64,000 nucleotides of DNA from Chitinophagales bacterium (GTDB taxonomy: Bacteria; Bacteroidota; Bacteroidia; Chitinophagales; Saprospiraceae), in the NCBI GenBank assembly GCA_013298845.1, contig JAAFJN010000014.1:47555-111554 (forward strand), read 5' to 3'. Every line of letters starts with the position of its first letter. Position 1 is the first letter of the stretch. The notes under the pieces were generated by a model. It was given only the letters and a program-made list of their open reading frames with translations. It did not search any database and was not told the origin of the DNA. Both the position numbers and the translations under genes were made by a program. This document shows, in pieces, positions 61,870 to 64,000 of the stretch.

Positions 61870-62640
61870 ATGAAAGTGATCATTATCGAAGATGAAGAAC
61901 TGGCCGTGGACACCCTGCAACGGCAGTTGAACAAACTGGAAACGCCCATCGAAGTGGTTGCCACTTTTGACAGCGTAAAAACAACGGTGGAATGGTTAAC
62001 GCACCATCCGCCGCCAGATCTGGCATTTTTTGACATTCAACTGGCCGACGGGCTGAGTTTTGGCATTTTTGAACAGGTAAAAGTGACCTTTCCAGTCATT
62101 TTTGTTACGGCGTACGATGCTTACGCGCTGCGGGCTTTTAAGGTAAACTCCATTGATTACCTGCTAAAACCCGTGGAAGCCGATGCGTTAAAAAACGCGC
62201 TGGACAAATTAAAGTTATTGCAAAAAAGCCCCGAAGCCACCCAAAGCAGCGTGGATTTACGGGTGATTCAGCAAATGTTGGCGCGCACCACACCGCGTTA
62301 TAAAACGCGTTTTATGGTCAAAATTGGGGATAAACTCGCCGGTTTTACCACCGAAGAAGTGGAATATTTTTACGGAGAAAATAAAATTGTGTGGATGCGC
62401 CTGAAAAATGGCCGCAAATACGTGGTGGATTACACCCTCGACGATTTGGAAGATTTGCTGGACCCCAACCAGTTTTTTCGCCTCAACCGCAAATACATCG
62501 CCACCTTCGAGTCCATTGACGAAACCATTGCCTACACCAACAGCCGCCTGAAGGTAAAACTCCTGCACCCGCCCGATACCGAGGACATTCTGATTAGTCG
62601 GGAAAAAGCGGAGGAATTCCGGGTTTGGTTGGGGAAGTAG
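61870..62640 (+). CDS. LytTR-family response regulator
   Basis: 256 residues from ATG 61870 (six earlier codons are in frame). The receiver domain has the acidic pair IIEDEE, the phosphoacceptor D55 in LAFFDIQLADG, T in FVTAYDAYALRAF and K in DYLLKPVEADAL. The LytTR DNA-binding domain follows (KTRFMVKIGDKLAGFTTEEV, IVWMRLKNGRKYVVDYTLDD, FRLNRKYIATFESI). No sensor histidine kinase is adjacent, although LytS-type kinases usually pair with it. It lies behind two FtsX-like permeases and may regulate them. A dispersed repeat starts at the stop codon. Confidence 0.93.
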   Translation: MKVIIIEDEELAVDTLQRQLNKLETPIEVVATFDSVKTTVEWLTHHPPPDLAFFDIQLADGLSFGIFEQVKVTFPVIFVTAYDAYALRAFKVNSIDYLLKPVEADALKNALDKLKLLQKSPEATQSSVDLRVIQQMLARTTPRYKTRFMVKIGDKLAGFTTEEVEYFYGENKIVWMRLKNGRKYVVDYTLDDLEDLLDPNQFFRLNRKYIATFESIDETIAYTNSRLKVKLLHPPDTEDILISREKAEEFRVWLGK

Positions 62641-62728
62641 AATTTTTGTTGAATTTGTTGAATTGGTTGGCTCGTTGTAGGGTGTTCGTTTTTTGTTGCT
62701 CGTCGTAGAGTGTTCGTTTTTGTTGGGA
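62641..62728. repeat. GTTGAATTT / GTGTTCG dispersed repeat, copy 4
   Basis: GTTGAATTT, GTTGAATT, then two CTCGTNGTAGNGTGTTCG units. It begins in the base after the response regulator stop. Same order of modules as copies 1 and 3, with GTGTTCG in place of GTGTACG. Confidence 0.8.
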
Positions 62729-62840
62729 TCACTCTCTTTACAATTTGTTAACAGTTCAATTACATTTCGTCAACAACCAAACGGTTAACTTTACGTCTCA
62801 TTTCGGAATTAACCGCCGACAACCGGCAAAACAATATACA

Positions 62841-63206
62841 ATGGAAAATTTACTGAACAAATTCGTTGATGGCGCTAAAGAAGCAGCCGCTGAAGCAGGT
62901 GAAAAATTGGGCGCTATCAAAGATGCCGCTTCTGAAAAATTCGCCGAAGTAAGCGCACAAGCCGAAGAAATGGCCGCTAAAGCCAAAGCCGAACTCGCCG
63001 AAGAAGCCGCCGAAAAAGCCGCTATGATTGCGGAAACAAAGGAAAAAATTGCCGCCCATGAAGGTGGTGCGTTGGGTTTCCTGACCGATAAAGCCAAAGA
63101 ACTCGCTGGCGAAGCAAAAGAAGAATTCAACGAAGCCGTGGAAGAAGGCAAAAGTTTTTGGGATAAAGCCAAAGACTACGTGAGCGGCGACGACGATAAA
63201 AAGTAA
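62841..63206 (+). CDS. LEA-like / YtxH-like amphipathic helical protein
   Basis: 121 residues from ATG 62841; 32 more codons upstream are in frame but overlap non-coding sequence. Composition is almost entirely Ala, Glu, Lys and Asp, in 11-residue-type amphipathic repeats (LLNKFVDGAKEAAAEAGEKL, EEMAAKAKAELAEEAAEKAA, LTDKAKELAGEAKEEF). This resembles LEA group 3 or YtxH/apolipoprotein-like proteins linked to desiccation or general stress. No signal peptide. Function by similarity of composition only. Confidence 0.8.
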   Translation: MENLLNKFVDGAKEAAAEAGEKLGAIKDAASEKFAEVSAQAEEMAAKAKAELAEEAAEKAAMIAETKEKIAAHEGGALGFLTDKAKELAGEAKEEFNEAVEEGKSFWDKAKDYVSGDDDKK

Positions 63207-63250
63207 TTCCGCTTCTGGTTAAAAATGAGGCTGTCTTTTAAGTGAAATTT

Positions 63251-63285
63251 TGAATATCGAACACCGAACACCGAATGTCGAAGTA
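63251..63285. repeat. Heptamer array F-left (5 units, CGAACAC type)
   Basis: TGAATAT, CGAACAC, CGAACAC, CGAATGT, CGAAGTA in strict 7-bp phase. Inverted with two mismatches in 33 bases relative to 63345-63377, so the two arms could form a large hairpin. Confidence 0.85.
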
Positions 63286-63343
63286 TTCGCTTACAGGACA
63301 GCCCATTACATTCTACCCTTTTTCAATTAAACATTATTTCGGC

Positions 63344-63378
63344 GTTCGATATTCGGTGTTCGGTGTTCGATGTTCAAC
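63344..63378. repeat. Heptamer array F-right (5 units, GTTCGGT type)
   Basis: GTTCGAT, ATTCGGT, GTTCGGT, GTTCGAT, GTTCAAC in strict 7-bp phase, ending three bases before the queA stop. The complement of array F-left. Confidence 0.85.
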
Positions 63379-63381
63379 AGT

Positions 63382-64000
63382 TCACCATCCGGGACCGGCC
63401 AAAAACGAACTATCGCCGTAACTCAAAAAACGATAATCGTTATCCATGGCCGCCTGATACACCGTTTTCCAATGTTCCGGCCCAATAAACGCCGCTACCA
63501 ACAACAATAATGTGCTGCCCGGCTGGTGAAAATTGGTAATGAGTCCCTTCGCCACTTTTACCTCGTAACCGGGCATAATGTACAACTGCGTGGTACCGTG
63601 CAATACGTTGGTTTGGGTGGCTTCCATGCGTTGGAGAATGGCGCGCATGGCCATTTCTACCGACGGCAACGGCCCTTCGTTGGCAAAGACATAAGGATCC
63701 GTTTTTTCCACCACAAACTCCGCCTGAGGTTGCCGGGTGAGTTTCACCCCGTACCAATACAAACTTTCCAAGGTGCGCAGGGCAGTTGTGCCCACACACA
63801 CAACTTTTTTGCCCGATAAAAGGGCTTCTACATTGCTTTTTTCCACCACCACCTGCTCGAAGTGCATATCGTGCTCGATGGCGTTCTCCACTTTTACCGG
63901 CTTAAATGTTCCGGCGGAAACGTGCAGGGTCACTTCCTGCATTTCTACACCTTTATTTTGAATGTCCGCCAATACCTCCGGCGTAAAGTGCAAACCAGCG
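63382..64000 (-). CDS. queA: S-adenosylmethionine:tRNA ribosyltransferase-isomerase, C-terminal part (cut by the window edge)
   Basis: About 206 residues of the C-terminal part are visible; the start lies beyond base 64000. QueA transfers and isomerises the ribosyl group of S-adenosylmethionine onto preQ1 in tRNA to form epoxyqueuosine. Hallmarks are LHFTPEVL, VENAIEHDMHFE, VVCVGTTALRTLES, TQLYIMPGYEVKVAKGLITNFHQPGSTLLLLVAAF-type C-terminus (quoted in parts here: GYEVKVAKGLITNFHQP) and DYRFLSYGDSSFL. A heptamer array borders its 3' end. Confidence 0.95.
   Translation of the reverse strand, partial: AGLHFTPEVLADIQNKGVEMQEVTLHVSAGTFKPVKVENAIEHDMHFEQVVVEKSNVEALLSGKKVVCVGTTALRTLESLYWYGVKLTRQPQAEFVVEKTDPYVFANEGPLPSVEMAMRAILQRMEATQTNVLHGTTQLYIMPGYEVKVAKGLITNFHQPGSTLLLLVAAFIGPEHWKTVYQAAMDNDYRFLSYGDSSFLAGPGW

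Overview
The window comes from a member of the Bacteroidota, most likely the Saprospiria (Saprospiraceae; Haliscomenobacter- or Lewinella-like). The evidence is type IX secretion sorting domains of both kinds (type B/CHU_C at 1-3467; type A at 8549-9628 and 55057-56799), Bacteroidota-style promoters (TTTG about 20 nt upstream of TAnnTTTG), few Shine-Dalgarno sequences, and families typical of this phylum: tandem FtsX-like permeases without an ATPase, LytTR regulator, bactofilin, DUF4340, DUF3089, DUF2853 and a TamB of over 1600 residues. The genus is inference. I recognised no rRNA, tRNA, CRISPR array, phage or intact insertion sequence.

Layout. 1-4386: end of a giant Ig/PKD-repeat adhesin-like T9SS protein, then a convergent secreted esterase. 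4387-8422: rpsL, rpsG and fusA behind a strong promoter, closed by a terminator directly after fusA. 8501-12460: T9SS FN3 protein, unknown 480-residue protein, small lipoprotein, Lrp/AsnC regulator. 12556-16424: S41 protease, TPR protein, MiaE. 16425-18253: repeat-rich island around a lipoprotein dipeptidase. 18256-19750: dicarboxylate symporter and a putative 30-residue membrane peptide. 20049-22326: a PLP-dependent cysteine/cysteate-synthase-like enzyme and an alpha-oxoamine synthase, a pair that fits sulfonolipid (capnine) synthesis. 22496-36222: housekeeping and envelope genes (TlpA-like, DoxX, DinB-like, Wzc-like, HD, HtrA, DUF4340, MDR oxidoreductase, TIM-barrel, S66 peptidase, Hbd). 36249-46094: TamB, DUF3089, two thioredoxin-fold proteins, zinc-ribbon protein, Nif3, bactofilin. 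46095-53115: a gene-free structured stretch, then six secreted proteins of mostly unknown function including a subtilisin. 53196-64000: small cytosolic proteins, bacilliredoxin, DUF2853, T9SS protein, two ABC permeases with a LytTR regulator, a LEA-like helical protein and the 3' part of queA.

The main non-genic signal is a set of intergenic tandem arrays with a strict 7-bp period (4400-4441, 4512-4539, 4644-4706, 18156-18253, 22336-22419, 63251-63285, 63344-63378). Their unit sequences differ between loci but the period does not. A second family (GTTGAATTT nonamers plus a GTGTACGC/GTGTTCG module) lies at 16450, 16769, 18068 and 62647, usually directly behind a stop codon, and brackets the dipeptidase gene in inverted orientation. 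The two best candidates for undescribed biology are these 7-bp arrays and the secreted cluster at 46897-53115.
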